Assembly (NCBI GenBank): GCA_964511185.1
Contig: CAZEDU010000095.1
Span: 1 to 19,113 of the forward strand
Reading direction: 5' to 3'
DNA length: 19,113 nucleotides
DNA from: CAZEDU01 sp964511185
GTDB lineage: Bacteria > Myxococcota > Myxococcia > Myxococcales > Myxococcaceae
How positions within the stretch are numbered: position 1 is the stretch's first letter; each line of letters begins with the position of its first letter. Shown piece by piece: positions 7,810 to 14,716 of the stretch. The position numbers and the translations under genes were made by a program. The notes beneath the pieces are model-generated. The model ran no database searches. It had not been told where the DNA came from and saw only the letters and a list, made by a program, of their open reading frames with translations.

Positions 7810-8220
7810 ATGCGAGCGTCGGGCAAGGTCAACCTCATCGGGCTGGTCCTCGTGCTCGCGATCGTGACCGGCCTCTACCTCGTCTGGATGCTGTCGCCCG
7901 CCTACCTCGACAACTTCGACATCCGCGAGGCGGTCGGCGGCAGCTTCCACGAGTCGGGGCGCGTCAGCGACGATCAGATTCGAAATCGGATCCTCGACGT
8001 CGCGCGGCGCGTCGGCACGCACCAGAGGCAGAACGAGCTCGGGGAGTGGGTCGAGGCAACAGGGCTGGGGCTGACGCCCGAGCAGATCACCGTCGAGCGG
8101 GACCCGGTGCTCAAGCGCATCCTCATTCGCGTCTCCTACGCGCGCGCGATGGAGCTCAAGGGGTTGAACCGCACGCACACCATCCAGTTCGTGGAAGAGA
8201 GAGAGGGGCCGATTCCATGA
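7810..8220 (+). CDS. One-TM protein, DUF4845-like, between lepB and pyrB
   Basis: A 136-aa protein with an N-terminal membrane anchor (about residues 7-28, NLIGLVLVLAIVTGLYLVWM), then a soluble domain containing SPAYLDNFDIREAV (29-42), a DDQIRNRILDVARRVG helix and an ILIRVSYARAMEL...N..HTIQF strand pair. Topology, length, the Y-LDN-F segment and the terminal beta pattern resemble DUF4845. In many gammaproteobacteria that family sits directly after lepA-lepB, so the position supports the call. GAGGG at 7799-7803 is about 6 nt before the ATG. The stop TGA overlaps the pyrB ATG (ATGA at 8217-8220), so it is coupled to pyrB translation. The function of the family is unknown; an envelope or secretion-related role is a guess from location. 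Confidence 0.8.
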   Translation: MRASGKVNLIGLVLVLAIVTGLYLVWMLSPAYLDNFDIREAVGGSFHESGRVSDDQIRNRILDVARRVGTHQRQNELGEWVEATGLGLTPEQITVERDPVLKRILIRVSYARAMELKGLNRTHTIQFVEEREGPIP

Positions 8221-9125
8221 GCGCTCCCAGGAAGGACCTGCTCGGCTTGGAGGGCATGACGAGCGCCGCGATGGAGCGGCTGCTCTCGCGGGCGGCGGAG
8301 CTGAAGGCGCTGCGCCACGAAGGGAAGCTGCCCAAGCCGCTCGCGGGGAAGGTGATCGCGAACCTCTTCTTCGAGGACTCGACGCGGACCCGGTCGTCCT
8401 TCGAGATCGCCGCGAAGCTCCTGGGCGGCGAGGTGCTCAACTGGACCACCAAGGGCTCGTCGGCGTCGAAGGGCGAGACGCTGCTCGACACCGCGCGGAA
8501 CATCGACGCGATGGGGCCGGCGGCGATGGTGGTGCGCCACCCGTCGTCCGGCGCGCCGCAGCTCATCGCGACCGCGGTGCGCGCCTCGGTCGTCAACGCC
8601 GGCGACGGCACCCACGAGCACCCGTCTCAGGGGCTGCTCGACCTGTTCACCCTGCGCGAGAAGCTCGGGCCGCTCGACGGCAAGCGCGTGGTGATCGTCG
8701 GCGACATCCTGCACAGCCGGGTGGCGCGGTCGAACCTCCACGCCCTGAAGGCGTTCGGCGCCCAGGTGGTGCTGTGCGGACCGCCGACGCTCCTGCCGCC
8801 TCAGCTCGAGGCGCTCGGCGTGCAGGTGGGCTGGAAGCTCGACGCCGCGCTCGAAGGCGCGGACGCGGTGATGGCGCTTCGCATCCAGCTGGAGCGGCAA
8901 GGCGAGGCGCTGCTCCCCAGCGCGCGCGAGTACGCGCGGCTCTTCGGGCTCAACGCCGAGCGCGTCGCCCGGCTCAAGCCCGGAGCGATCGTGCTGCACC
9001 CCGGGCCCATCAACCGGGGCGTCGAGCTGTCGCACGACGTCGCCGACAGCGACCGCAGCGTCATCCTCGATCAGGTCGAGAACGGCGTCGCCGTGCGCAT
9101 GGCGATCTTGGAGGCCGCGTCATGA
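8217..9125 (+). CDS. pyrB: Aspartate carbamoyltransferase catalytic subunit
   Basis: A 302-aa enzyme condensing carbamoyl phosphate with aspartate to give N-carbamoyl-L-aspartate, the committed step of pyrimidine synthesis. The carbamoyl-phosphate loop FFEDSTRTRSSFE has STRTR at 55-59. The SASKGE segment with K85 is the 80s-loop equivalent, GDGTHEHPSQ (129-138) is the HPxQ region and HPGPINRG near the C-terminus is the aspartate-side motif. Length fits the catalytic chain; no pyrI regulatory subunit is present. The ATG overlaps the upstream stop, and a purine-rich GAGAGAGAGGGG stretch lies a few nucleotides before it. The pyrC start overlaps its stop (ATGA at 9122-9125). No PyrR-type attenuator is seen ahead of it, which fits its position inside a longer transcript. 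Confidence 0.97.
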   Translation: MSAPRKDLLGLEGMTSAAMERLLSRAAELKALRHEGKLPKPLAGKVIANLFFEDSTRTRSSFEIAAKLLGGEVLNWTTKGSSASKGETLLDTARNIDAMGPAAMVVRHPSSGAPQLIATAVRASVVNAGDGTHEHPSQGLLDLFTLREKLGPLDGKRVVIVGDILHSRVARSNLHALKAFGAQVVLCGPPTLLPPQLEALGVQVGWKLDAALEGADAVMALRIQLERQGEALLPSAREYARLFGLNAERVARLKPGAIVLHPGPINRGVELSHDVADSDRSVILDQVENGVAVRMAILEAAS

Positions 9126-10435
9126 GCACGCCCCGGGCGATCTGGATCAAAGGTGGAAAGCTCATCGACCCGCTCCACCGCGTGAATGGTCCGCGCGAGC
9201 TGCTGCTCGTGGAGGGCCGGGTCAAGGCCGTCTCGGAGCGGTCGCTCGCGAAGGAGGCCCAGGCGGCGCAGGCGCTCGAGCTCGACGCCACCGGCCGCTG
9301 GATCCTCCCGGGGCTGATCGATCTGCACGTGCACCTTCGAGAGCCGGGCGAGGAGGGCAAGGAGACCATCCTCACCGGCGCGCGCGCCGCGGTGGCGGGG
9401 GGCTTCACGGCCGTGGTGGCGATGCCAAACACCCGACCGGTCAACGACAACCCGCTGGTCACGCACCGCGTGCTGCAGAAGGCGGCCGAGGCGAACCTGT
9501 GCCGGGTCTACCCCGCGGGCAGCATCTCCAAGGGGCTCGAAGGCAAGGAGCTCTCCGAGATGGGCGAGCTGGCGCACGCCGGCTGCGTTTGCTTCACCGA
9601 CGACGGAAGGCCGGTGATGAACGCGGGCTTGATGCGCCGCGCGCTCGAGTACGCGCAGCTGTTCGATCTTCCGGTGATGGTGCACGAGGAGGACCTCAAC
9701 ATCGTCGCGAACGGCGCGATGTCGGCCGGGCCGCGCGCGACGCGCCTGGGGCTGTTGCCCATTCATCCGTCGGCCGAGGTCGCCATGGTCGCGCGGGACT
9801 TGGTGCTCCTCGAAGAGACCGGGGGGCGGCTGCACCTGGCGCACATGTCGTGCGCGGCGAGCGTGCGGCTGGTGCGCGAGGCGAAGCGGCGCGGCCTGCG
9901 GGTCACGGCGGAGGCGACGCCGCACCACCTGGTGCTCAACGACGAGGCGGTCGAGGGGTACGACACCCACGCGAAGATGAACCCGCCGCTGCGCCAGCCG
10001 GCCGACGTGGAGGCGCTCCGGGAAGGCATCGCCGACGGCACCATCGACGTCATCGCCACCGACCACGCGCCGCATGGCCCTGGCGACAAGCGGGTGGAGT
10101 TTCAGAAAGCGATGAACGGCGTCGTGGGCCTGGAGACGGCGGTGCCGCTGGTGCTCGAGCTGGTGCACCAGAACCTCCTCACGCCCGACCGCATGGTCGA
10201 GCTGATGAGCCACATGCCGGCGCGCGTCTTCGGCCTGCCCGGCGGCCACCTGGGGCCGGGCGCGCCGGCCGACGTGACGATCATCGACCCGCAGGTGGAA
10301 TGGACCGTGTCGGTGGAGCGGTTCGAGAGCAAGAGCCGCAACAGCCCGTTCGATGGCCGTCGGGTGCGCGGCCGGGTGAGCCGCACGCTGGTGGGTGGCC
10401 ACGTGGTATTCGAGGCCGGACAGGTGCGCGGATGA
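9122..10435 (+). CDS. pyrC: Dihydroorotase, class I
   Basis: A 437-aa metal-dependent amidohydrolase that cyclises carbamoyl aspartate to dihydroorotate. The N-terminal HxH metal motif is in DLHVHLREPG (H69, H71). MPNTRP (101-106) is the substrate loop, FTDDG (158-162) holds the metal-bridging Asp of class I enzymes in place of a carbamylated Lys, H188 and H241 (LAHMSC) are further ligands, and ATDHAPH (312-318) carries the catalytic D314. All expected catalytic residues are present, so it is probably active and not a PyrC' pseudo-dihydroorotase. The start and stop both form 4-bp ATGA overlaps, with pyrB and carA, indicating tight coupling. Class I dihydroorotases often form complexes with PyrB, which the gene order here would favour. 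Confidence 0.96.
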   Translation: MSTPRAIWIKGGKLIDPLHRVNGPRELLLVEGRVKAVSERSLAKEAQAAQALELDATGRWILPGLIDLHVHLREPGEEGKETILTGARAAVAGGFTAVVAMPNTRPVNDNPLVTHRVLQKAAEANLCRVYPAGSISKGLEGKELSEMGELAHAGCVCFTDDGRPVMNAGLMRRALEYAQLFDLPVMVHEEDLNIVANGAMSAGPRATRLGLLPIHPSAEVAMVARDLVLLEETGGRLHLAHMSCAASVRLVREAKRRGLRVTAEATPHHLVLNDEAVEGYDTHAKMNPPLRQPADVEALREGIADGTIDVIATDHAPHGPGDKRVEFQKAMNGVVGLETAVPLVLELVHQNLLTPDRMVELMSHMPARVFGLPGGHLGPGAPADVTIIDPQVEWTVSVERFESKSRNSPFDGRRVRGRVSRTLVGGHVVFEAGQVRG

Positions 10436-11544
10436 AGAGAGCAACGCTGGCGCTGGCAGACGGGACGGTGTTCGAAGGCCGCGGCTTCGGCGCGAGCGGC
10501 GAGGTCACCGGGGAGGTGGTCTTCAACACCTCGATGTTCGGCTACCAGGAGATCCTCACCGACCCGTCGTACGTCGGTCAGATCGTCACCATGGCCTACC
10601 CCGAGATGGGGAGCGTGGGGGTGAACCCGAGCGACGAGGAGTCCGACCGGCCGCACGCGGTGGGGATGATCGTCCGCGAGCTGAACGCCCCTTCGAGCTG
10701 GCGCACCGCGCAGACGCTCGACAGCTATTTGCAGAAGCAGAACCTGATCGGCATCGAGGGCATCGACACCCGGAAGCTCGTGCGGCACCTGCGCACCCAC
10801 GGCTCTCAGATGGGGGTGCTCTCCACCGAGGGCACCCGGCCGGCGTCGCTGGTCGAGAAGGCCAGGTCCGCGCGCGGCATGGAGGGGCAGGATCTCGCGA
10901 CCGGCATCTCGACCAAGAGCCCCTACGTGTGGACGACGCCGACGCCCGAGCTGTTCGCCGGCGAGCGGGCGGACGCGCCGAAGCTCCGGTTCGACGTGGT
11001 CGCGTACGACTACGGGCTCAAGCGCGCGATGCTGCAGTACCTGGTCGACGTGGGCTGCAAGGTCACCGTGGTGCCCGCTGGCTACCCGGTGCAAGAGGTG
11101 CTGGCGAAGAAGCCGCACGGGGTGTTCCTCACGAACGGCCCGGGCGACCCGGCGGCGGTGAAGGGCGCGGACAAGACGGTCGCCGAGCTGCTCGGCAAAA
11201 TACCGGTGTTCGGCATCTGCCTCGGCCATCAGATCCTGGGGCTCGCGCTCGGCGGCAAGACCTACAAAATGAAGTTCGGCCACCGCGGCGCGAATCAGCC
11301 GGTGAAGGACCTCTCCACCGGCAAGGTCGAGATCACCTCGCAGAACCACGGCTTCGCGGTCGACGCGGACAGCCTGAAGGGCAAGGCGGTCATCACGCAC
11401 CTGAACCTCAACGACCACACCGTGGAAGGGCTGGCCGTCCCCGACGCGCGCGCCTTCAGCGTCCAATATCACCCCGAGTCGTCCCCGGGACCACACGACG
11501 CTCGGTACTTGTTCGATCGCTTCGCGGCGCTGATGTCCGGGTAG
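10432..11544 (+). CDS. carA: Carbamoyl-phosphate synthase small (glutaminase) subunit
   Basis: A 370-aa CarA. The N-terminal small-subunit domain begins MKRATLALADGTVFEGRGFG and includes FNTSMFGYQEILTDPSY. The C-terminal class I glutamine amidotransferase domain has the nucleophile C263 in GICLGHQ, with H347 and E349 in YHPES; NGPGDP (235-240) is the oxyanion strand. It releases ammonia from glutamine for carbamoyl phosphate formation by CarB, feeding both pyrimidines and arginine. carB does not follow; the next gene, 16 bp downstream, is of unknown function, so the large subunit must be encoded elsewhere. The ATG overlaps the pyrC stop. The length is normal and all catalytic residues are intact. 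Confidence 0.97.
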   Translation: MKRATLALADGTVFEGRGFGASGEVTGEVVFNTSMFGYQEILTDPSYVGQIVTMAYPEMGSVGVNPSDEESDRPHAVGMIVRELNAPSSWRTAQTLDSYLQKQNLIGIEGIDTRKLVRHLRTHGSQMGVLSTEGTRPASLVEKARSARGMEGQDLATGISTKSPYVWTTPTPELFAGERADAPKLRFDVVAYDYGLKRAMLQYLVDVGCKVTVVPAGYPVQEVLAKKPHGVFLTNGPGDPAAVKGADKTVAELLGKIPVFGICLGHQILGLALGGKTYKMKFGHRGANQPVKDLSTGKVEITSQNHGFAVDADSLKGKAVITHLNLNDHTVEGLAVPDARAFSVQYHPESSPGPHDARYLFDRFAALMSG

Positions 11545-11560
11545 TATCCAGCACTCGGTC

Positions 11561-12229
11561 ATGGACGACGCGGCCTCTCCCCACAGCTTTCAGACGTACC
11601 TCGACGAGCTCACCGCGCTGGCCAGCCGGGAGGACCGCAAGGCGGACCTCCTCGAGGCCAAGGCCGAGTTCGTCAAGCTCACGGGCGAGGTGTTCGAGGA
11701 CGATCCGCACTTCGATCAACGGATGGCGTCGTTCCTCGACTACTACCTGATGGACCGGCCGTCGCCGTTGAGCGGCGGCAAGGCGCCCGCGGTCGCGCTG
11801 TACGAAGAGGCTCAGCGCACGGGGCCGCCGGAGCGCGTGAGCGGGCTGCGCGGCTTCGCCGAGACGATGCACGCGCTCTTCGAGGTGCGGAAGATCGGCA
11901 AGGGGCTGGTGCGGCTGCGGGAGCTGTTCTCGGGCAAGGACTACGACGTCACCGAGCGGCGGCAGCTCGCGGGCCTGGAGAAGGGCGACATCATCGAGGC
12001 GCGGCTGGTGCCCTTCAACGGCATGCTTCTCTTCTCCGCCGCGTTCTGCTGTCACCCCAAGGGGTCGTTCAAGCAGATCTGGAAAGAGGTCAAGCGGCGG
12101 AAGAAGAAGGAGCCCGAGCGCCCGGCCCGCGACATGGTCTGGGAGTGCGCCAAGCGCGCGGTCAAGGTCGACCGCTACCGGCAGATCCCCGTCGAGAAGA
12201 TCTACGACTTCGAGAACAAGACGATTTAA
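11561..12229 (+). CDS. Unknown protein at the end of the lep-pyr series
   Basis: A 222-aa soluble protein not recognised. No signal peptide or membrane segment is visible. The N-terminal half is helical and charged (EAKAEFVKLTGEVFEDDPHF, then ASFLDYYLMDRP). The centre has RGFAETMHALFEVRKIGKG and a compact domain RQLAGLEKGDIIEARLVPF (about 134-152), reminiscent of a small beta-barrel. A Lys/Arg-rich stretch KEVKRRKKKEPERP (175-188) could contact nucleic acid, though that is speculation. Two adjacent cysteines occur at 163-164. It starts 16 bp after carA with no good ribosome binding site and ends in TAA right before a short GC hairpin. Codon use matches its neighbours, and the intact frame and position argue for a real, probably co-transcribed gene. 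Confidence 0.8.
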   Translation: MDDAASPHSFQTYLDELTALASREDRKADLLEAKAEFVKLTGEVFEDDPHFDQRMASFLDYYLMDRPSPLSGGKAPAVALYEEAQRTGPPERVSGLRGFAETMHALFEVRKIGKGLVRLRELFSGKDYDVTERRQLAGLEKGDIIEARLVPFNGMLLFSAAFCCHPKGSFKQIWKEVKRRKKKEPERPARDMVWECAKRAVKVDRYRQIPVEKIYDFENKTI

Positions 12230-12244
12230 GGGGGGACAGCCCCC
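12230..12244. terminator. Short GC hairpin between convergent genes (single palindrome unit)
   Basis: GGGGG-GACAG-CCCCC starts on the base after a TAA stop and ends 2 bp before the convergent gene's stop. It could form a 5-bp all-GC stem. The sequence is close to the GGGGACAGTCCCC units at 3967-4055, so it may be a degenerate single copy of that element. No T-tract follows on either strand, so the terminator role is tentative. Confidence 0.4.
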
Positions 12245-12245
12245 G

Positions 12246-12476
12246 TTACTTCTTCTTCTTCGGCGCGAACGGCTTGATCTCTTTCTCGTAGACCTCGAGA
12301 TCCCCCGTGCTGCGGAAGTCCGCGATCGAGATGAAGTGCTCGACTCCGCAGGTGCGGCAGCCCTTGCCCATCATGCGGTCGTGCGGTTTGTCGCAGCGGT
12401 ACCACTCGTGCTCCATGTGAGGGCCGAGCGCCTGCGCGAACTCCTGTGCCGTCTTGAAGACCAACATCGTCGCCAT
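12246..12476 (-). CDS. Small Cys/His-containing unknown protein
   Basis: A 76-aa protein, MATMLVFKTAQEFAQALGPH at the start and a Lys-rich APKKKK tail. Three cysteines (C28, C40, C43) and nearby histidines (H20, H23, H32, H47) are arranged as CDKPH...GC-x2-CG-x2-H, which could form a zinc site, though no named zinc-ribbon family is recognised. It lies 41 bp downstream of the PilZ gene on the same strand and probably belongs to the pyk-PilZ transcript. An internal ATG three codons in is an alternative start. Only a weak Shine-Dalgarno-like GGTAGG is seen upstream. The intact frame, the normal codon use and the Cys pattern support a real gene. Confidence 0.68.
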   Translation of the reverse strand: MATMLVFKTAQEFAQALGPHMEHEWYRCDKPHDRMMGKGCRTCGVEHFISIADFRSTGDLEVYEKEIKPFAPKKKK

Positions 12477-12517
12477 GGCCGGCCAACCTACCGTGAGGCA
12501 GCCGCAGCGACAACGGC

Positions 12518-12886
12518 TTACCGCTCGTCGAACCCCGCCAGCAAAGCCTCGAGCGCGTCGGCCGCCTCCTGTGTCACCTCGTCGAACCGCAGGCCCGCCC
12601 CGGCGCTCAGCACGGTGACGTTCTCCACGGCCGGGTGGGCGATCTCGCGCTGAGTCATCCCCAGCCGAATCACCGTCACGGGCGCACGCCAGCTCCGGCC
12701 GCCGGGCAGCTCGAGGGCGAGCTCGCCGGTGTCGCCGAACTGCGCGTCGGCGTCGGTCTCGACGAAGGCCCCGGTGCGCGACAGGTCGAGCACCCGCACG
12801 GGGCCGCGCCAGTCGTTCATCCTCAGCTCGCCGGACAAGTTGCAGCGGTATCGAAGTGGTCTTCCCAGCCGCATGCGCGCGGTCAC
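12518..12886 (-). CDS. PilZ-domain protein coupled to pyruvate kinase
   Basis: A single PilZ domain of 122 aa from a GTG start at 12886, or 118 aa from an ATG at 12874. The GTG is preferred because it forms a 4-bp GTGA overlap with the pyk stop. PilZ domains are known c-di-GMP receptors. The DLSRTGAFVE segment provides the D/NxSxxG half of the binding motif (D30, S32, G35 counted from the ATG), and the beta-barrel strands VRVLDLS, GELALELP, APVTVIRLG and GAGLRFDEV are visible. The N-terminal arginine cluster RLGRPLRYR does not give an exact RxxxR, so nucleotide binding is uncertain. The C-terminus is a short Ala/Leu helix (EAADALEALLAG). Stand-alone PilZ proteins often act on motility or polysaccharide machinery by direct contact. 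Confidence 0.85.
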   Translation of the reverse strand: MTARMRLGRPLRYRCNLSGELRMNDWRGPVRVLDLSRTGAFVETDADAQFGDTGELALELPGGRSWRAPVTVIRLGMTQREIAHPAVENVTVLSAGAGLRFDEVTQEAADALEALLAGFDER

Positions 12887-14280
12887 ACCCGGTGAATCGT
12901 CATCATATTCGTGTTCCCCGGCTGGTTGAGGGGCACCCCGGCCACCACCACCACCGGCGCCCCGGCTGGGCAGATCGACTCCTCGCGGCAAATGCGCCGC
13001 ACCTGCCGCAGCATCGCGTCGGTCGAGTGCAGCCGTCCGACCAGCCGCGCGCGCACGCCCCAGTAGAGCGCCATGCGGCGGACGATCTCGGGGTTGGGCG
13101 TCAGCGCCAGGATGTCGGCCTGGGGCCGGAACTCCGAGATCAGCCGCGCCGTGTAGCCGCTCTCGGTGTACGCCACCAACGTGCGGATCTGGAGCTGCTG
13201 CGCCGCCGCCACCGCCGCCGCCGCCACGCCGGTCGACACGTCGCGCGAATGCTCGAGCGGGTATCCGTGGCGGATGTCTTTGCGCTTCTCCGCCTCGAGC
13301 ACGATCTTCGCCATCGTCTCGACCGTCTGGACCGGGTAGCGCCCGGTCGCGGTCTCGCCCGACAGCATCACCGCGTCGGTGCCGTCGATGATCGCGTTCG
13401 CCACGTCCGAGACCTCGGCGCGGGTCGGCCGCACCGCCGTCACCATGCTCTCGAGCATCTCGGTCGCCACGATCACCAAGCCGCCCAGCTGGTTGACCCG
13501 ACGCACGGCGTTCTTCTGAATGTTGGGCACCTGCTCGAGCGGCAGCTCGACGCCCAAGTCTCCGCGCGCGATCATCACGCCGTCCGACACGGCGGCGATC
13601 TCGTCGAGCGCCTCCACCGCCTGCGGCTTCTCGATCTTCGAGATGATCGGCGTGCGGTTCGCGTGGACCAGCGCCCGCGCGCGCTGCACGTCCTGGGCGC
13701 TGCGCACGAACGACAGCGCGACGTAGTCGACGCCGTGCGCCTGCCCGAAGGCGATGTCGCGCCGGTCCTTCGCCGACAGGGTCGGCACCGACACCGCCGC
13801 GCCCGGCAGGTGCAGCCCCTTGTTGTCCCTGAGCTCCCCGCCCACCACCACGCGGCACATCACGTCGACCCGCCGAACCGACTCCACCTCGAGCCGGATG
13901 CGCCCGTCGTCGAGCAAGACGGGATCACCTCTGCGCACATCGCGCGGCAGGGACTGCAGCGGCGTCGGGATGAGCGCGCCGCGGCCGACGACTGGCCGCG
14001 TGGTGAGGGTGACCCGCTCGCCGGCGCGCAGCTCGATGCTGCCGCCCGCGAGCCGACCGATGCGGATCTTCGGGCCTTGGATGTCCTGCAGAACCGCCAC
14101 CGGGATGCCGAGGCGCCTGCTCACCGCGCGCACGCGGCGAATGCGCCGCAGGTGATCTTCGTGCGTGCCGTGCGAGAAGTTCAACCGCGCCACGTTCATG
14201 CCGGCGCGCACCATCGCGGTGATCGTCTCGACGCTGTCGGACGCGGGGCCGAGGGTGCAAACGATCTTCGCCTTGCGCAT
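12883..14280 (-). CDS. pyk: Pyruvate kinase
   Basis: A 465-aa pyruvate kinase converting phosphoenolpyruvate and ADP to pyruvate and ATP. The N-terminus TLGPASDS leads into ARLNFSHG (R32, N34 and S36 in the active site). The inserted B domain runs roughly from residue 72 to 168. IISKIEKPQAV contains the catalytic K215 and the metal ligand E217, ARGDLGVE holds D241, and ATEMLESM holds T273. TRAEVSDVANAIIDGTDAVMLSGETATGRYP is split over 286-315. A C-terminal allosteric-type domain follows (about 345-465). It is slightly shorter than the usual 470-480 aa but has all key residues. AGGA, 9 nt upstream of the ATG at 14280, supports the start. The gene is divergent from a membrane protein gene and translationally coupled to a PilZ gene downstream. 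Confidence 0.97.
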   Translation of the reverse strand: MRKAKIVCTLGPASDSVETITAMVRAGMNVARLNFSHGTHEDHLRRIRRVRAVSRRLGIPVAVLQDIQGPKIRIGRLAGGSIELRAGERVTLTTRPVVGRGALIPTPLQSLPRDVRRGDPVLLDDGRIRLEVESVRRVDVMCRVVVGGELRDNKGLHLPGAAVSVPTLSAKDRRDIAFGQAHGVDYVALSFVRSAQDVQRARALVHANRTPIISKIEKPQAVEALDEIAAVSDGVMIARGDLGVELPLEQVPNIQKNAVRRVNQLGGLVIVATEMLESMVTAVRPTRAEVSDVANAIIDGTDAVMLSGETATGRYPVQTVETMAKIVLEAEKRKDIRHGYPLEHSRDVSTGVAAAAVAAAQQLQIRTLVAYTESGYTARLISEFRPQADILALTPNPEIVRRMALYWGVRARLVGRLHSTDAMLRQVRRICREESICPAGAPVVVVAGVPLNQPGNTNMMTIHRV

Positions 14281-14309
14281 GCGTGTGCATCCTACAGGGC
14301 CGCGCCGCC

Positions 14310-14339
14310 TTGACAGGGAAGAAGCGGCTCGAATACGAA
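14310..14339 (+). promoter_or_regulatory. Probable sigma-70-type promoter for a leaderless message
   Basis: A perfect TTGACA (14310-14315) is followed after 18 bp by TACGAA (14334-14339), a weak -10 box. The expected transcription start, near 14346, coincides with the GTG start codon at 14347, which lacks a Shine-Dalgarno sequence. This suggests leaderless translation of the small membrane protein. The -35 match is strong and the -10 match poor. Confidence 0.42.
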
Positions 14340-14346
14340 TTTCACG

Positions 14347-14664
14347 GTGAACGACGCGGCCGAGGCGGTTCGTCCCGAAGATCGGCTCTTCCTCGTGCTC
14401 TCGTACCTGCACCTGCTCGCGCTGATTCCGCTCTTTCTGCGCCGCGACTCGGCCTACGTGCAGTGGCACGCCAAGAACGGGCTCGTGCTGGGGCTGAGCG
14501 CTTCGGTCGCGCTCGCCGTCATCGCCTTTATTCCCATCATCAACCTGCTCGAGCTTCTCTTGGGCCCCGCCGTGCTCATCGTGCACGTGATCGCCATCGT
14601 CAAGGCGTTGAGCGGGGTGCGCTGGCGCGTACCGGTCATCACGGACTGGGCGGAGAAGCTCTGA
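14347..14664 (+). CDS. Small membrane protein, DUF4870/Tic20-like
   Basis: A 105-aa integral membrane protein with about three hydrophobic segments (near 14-31, 45-66 and 69-88). The pattern LSYLHLLALIPLFLRRDSAYVQWHAKNGL (split over 18-46), with a WHAKNG motif between the first two segments, resembles DUF4870/Tic20-like small membrane proteins, which commonly carry a 'HAxQGL' sequence there. The molecular role of the family is unclear. The start is GTG at 14347; no ribosome binding site is seen, but a TTGACA promoter box lies just upstream. The gene is divergent from pyk and ends in front of a strong hairpin. Identity beyond 'small polytopic protein' is tentative. Confidence 0.75.
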   Translation: MNDAAEAVRPEDRLFLVLSYLHLLALIPLFLRRDSAYVQWHAKNGLVLGLSASVALAVIAFIPIINLLELLLGPAVLIVHVIAIVKALSGVRWRVPVITDWAEKL

Positions 14665-14678
14665 CGTGCTTCGCAGTC

Positions 14679-14716
14679 GAAAGCCCGGCTTTCCAGGGAG
14701 GGGGGGCCGGGCTTTC
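14679..14716. terminator. Bidirectional terminator-like hairpin
   Basis: GAAAGCCCGGC (14679-14689) and GCCGGGCTTTC (14706-14716) form an 11-bp perfect stem around a 16-nt loop. It lies between two convergent genes and its right arm touches the last base of the minus-strand gene's stop codon. The stem ends in a short T-run on both strands, which fits bidirectional intrinsic termination. Confidence 0.75.

Noticed and set aside
9071..10444. 457-codon minus-strand frame opposite pyrC
   Set aside because: Shadow of pyrC; composition is dominated by Arg, His and Ala with no domain.
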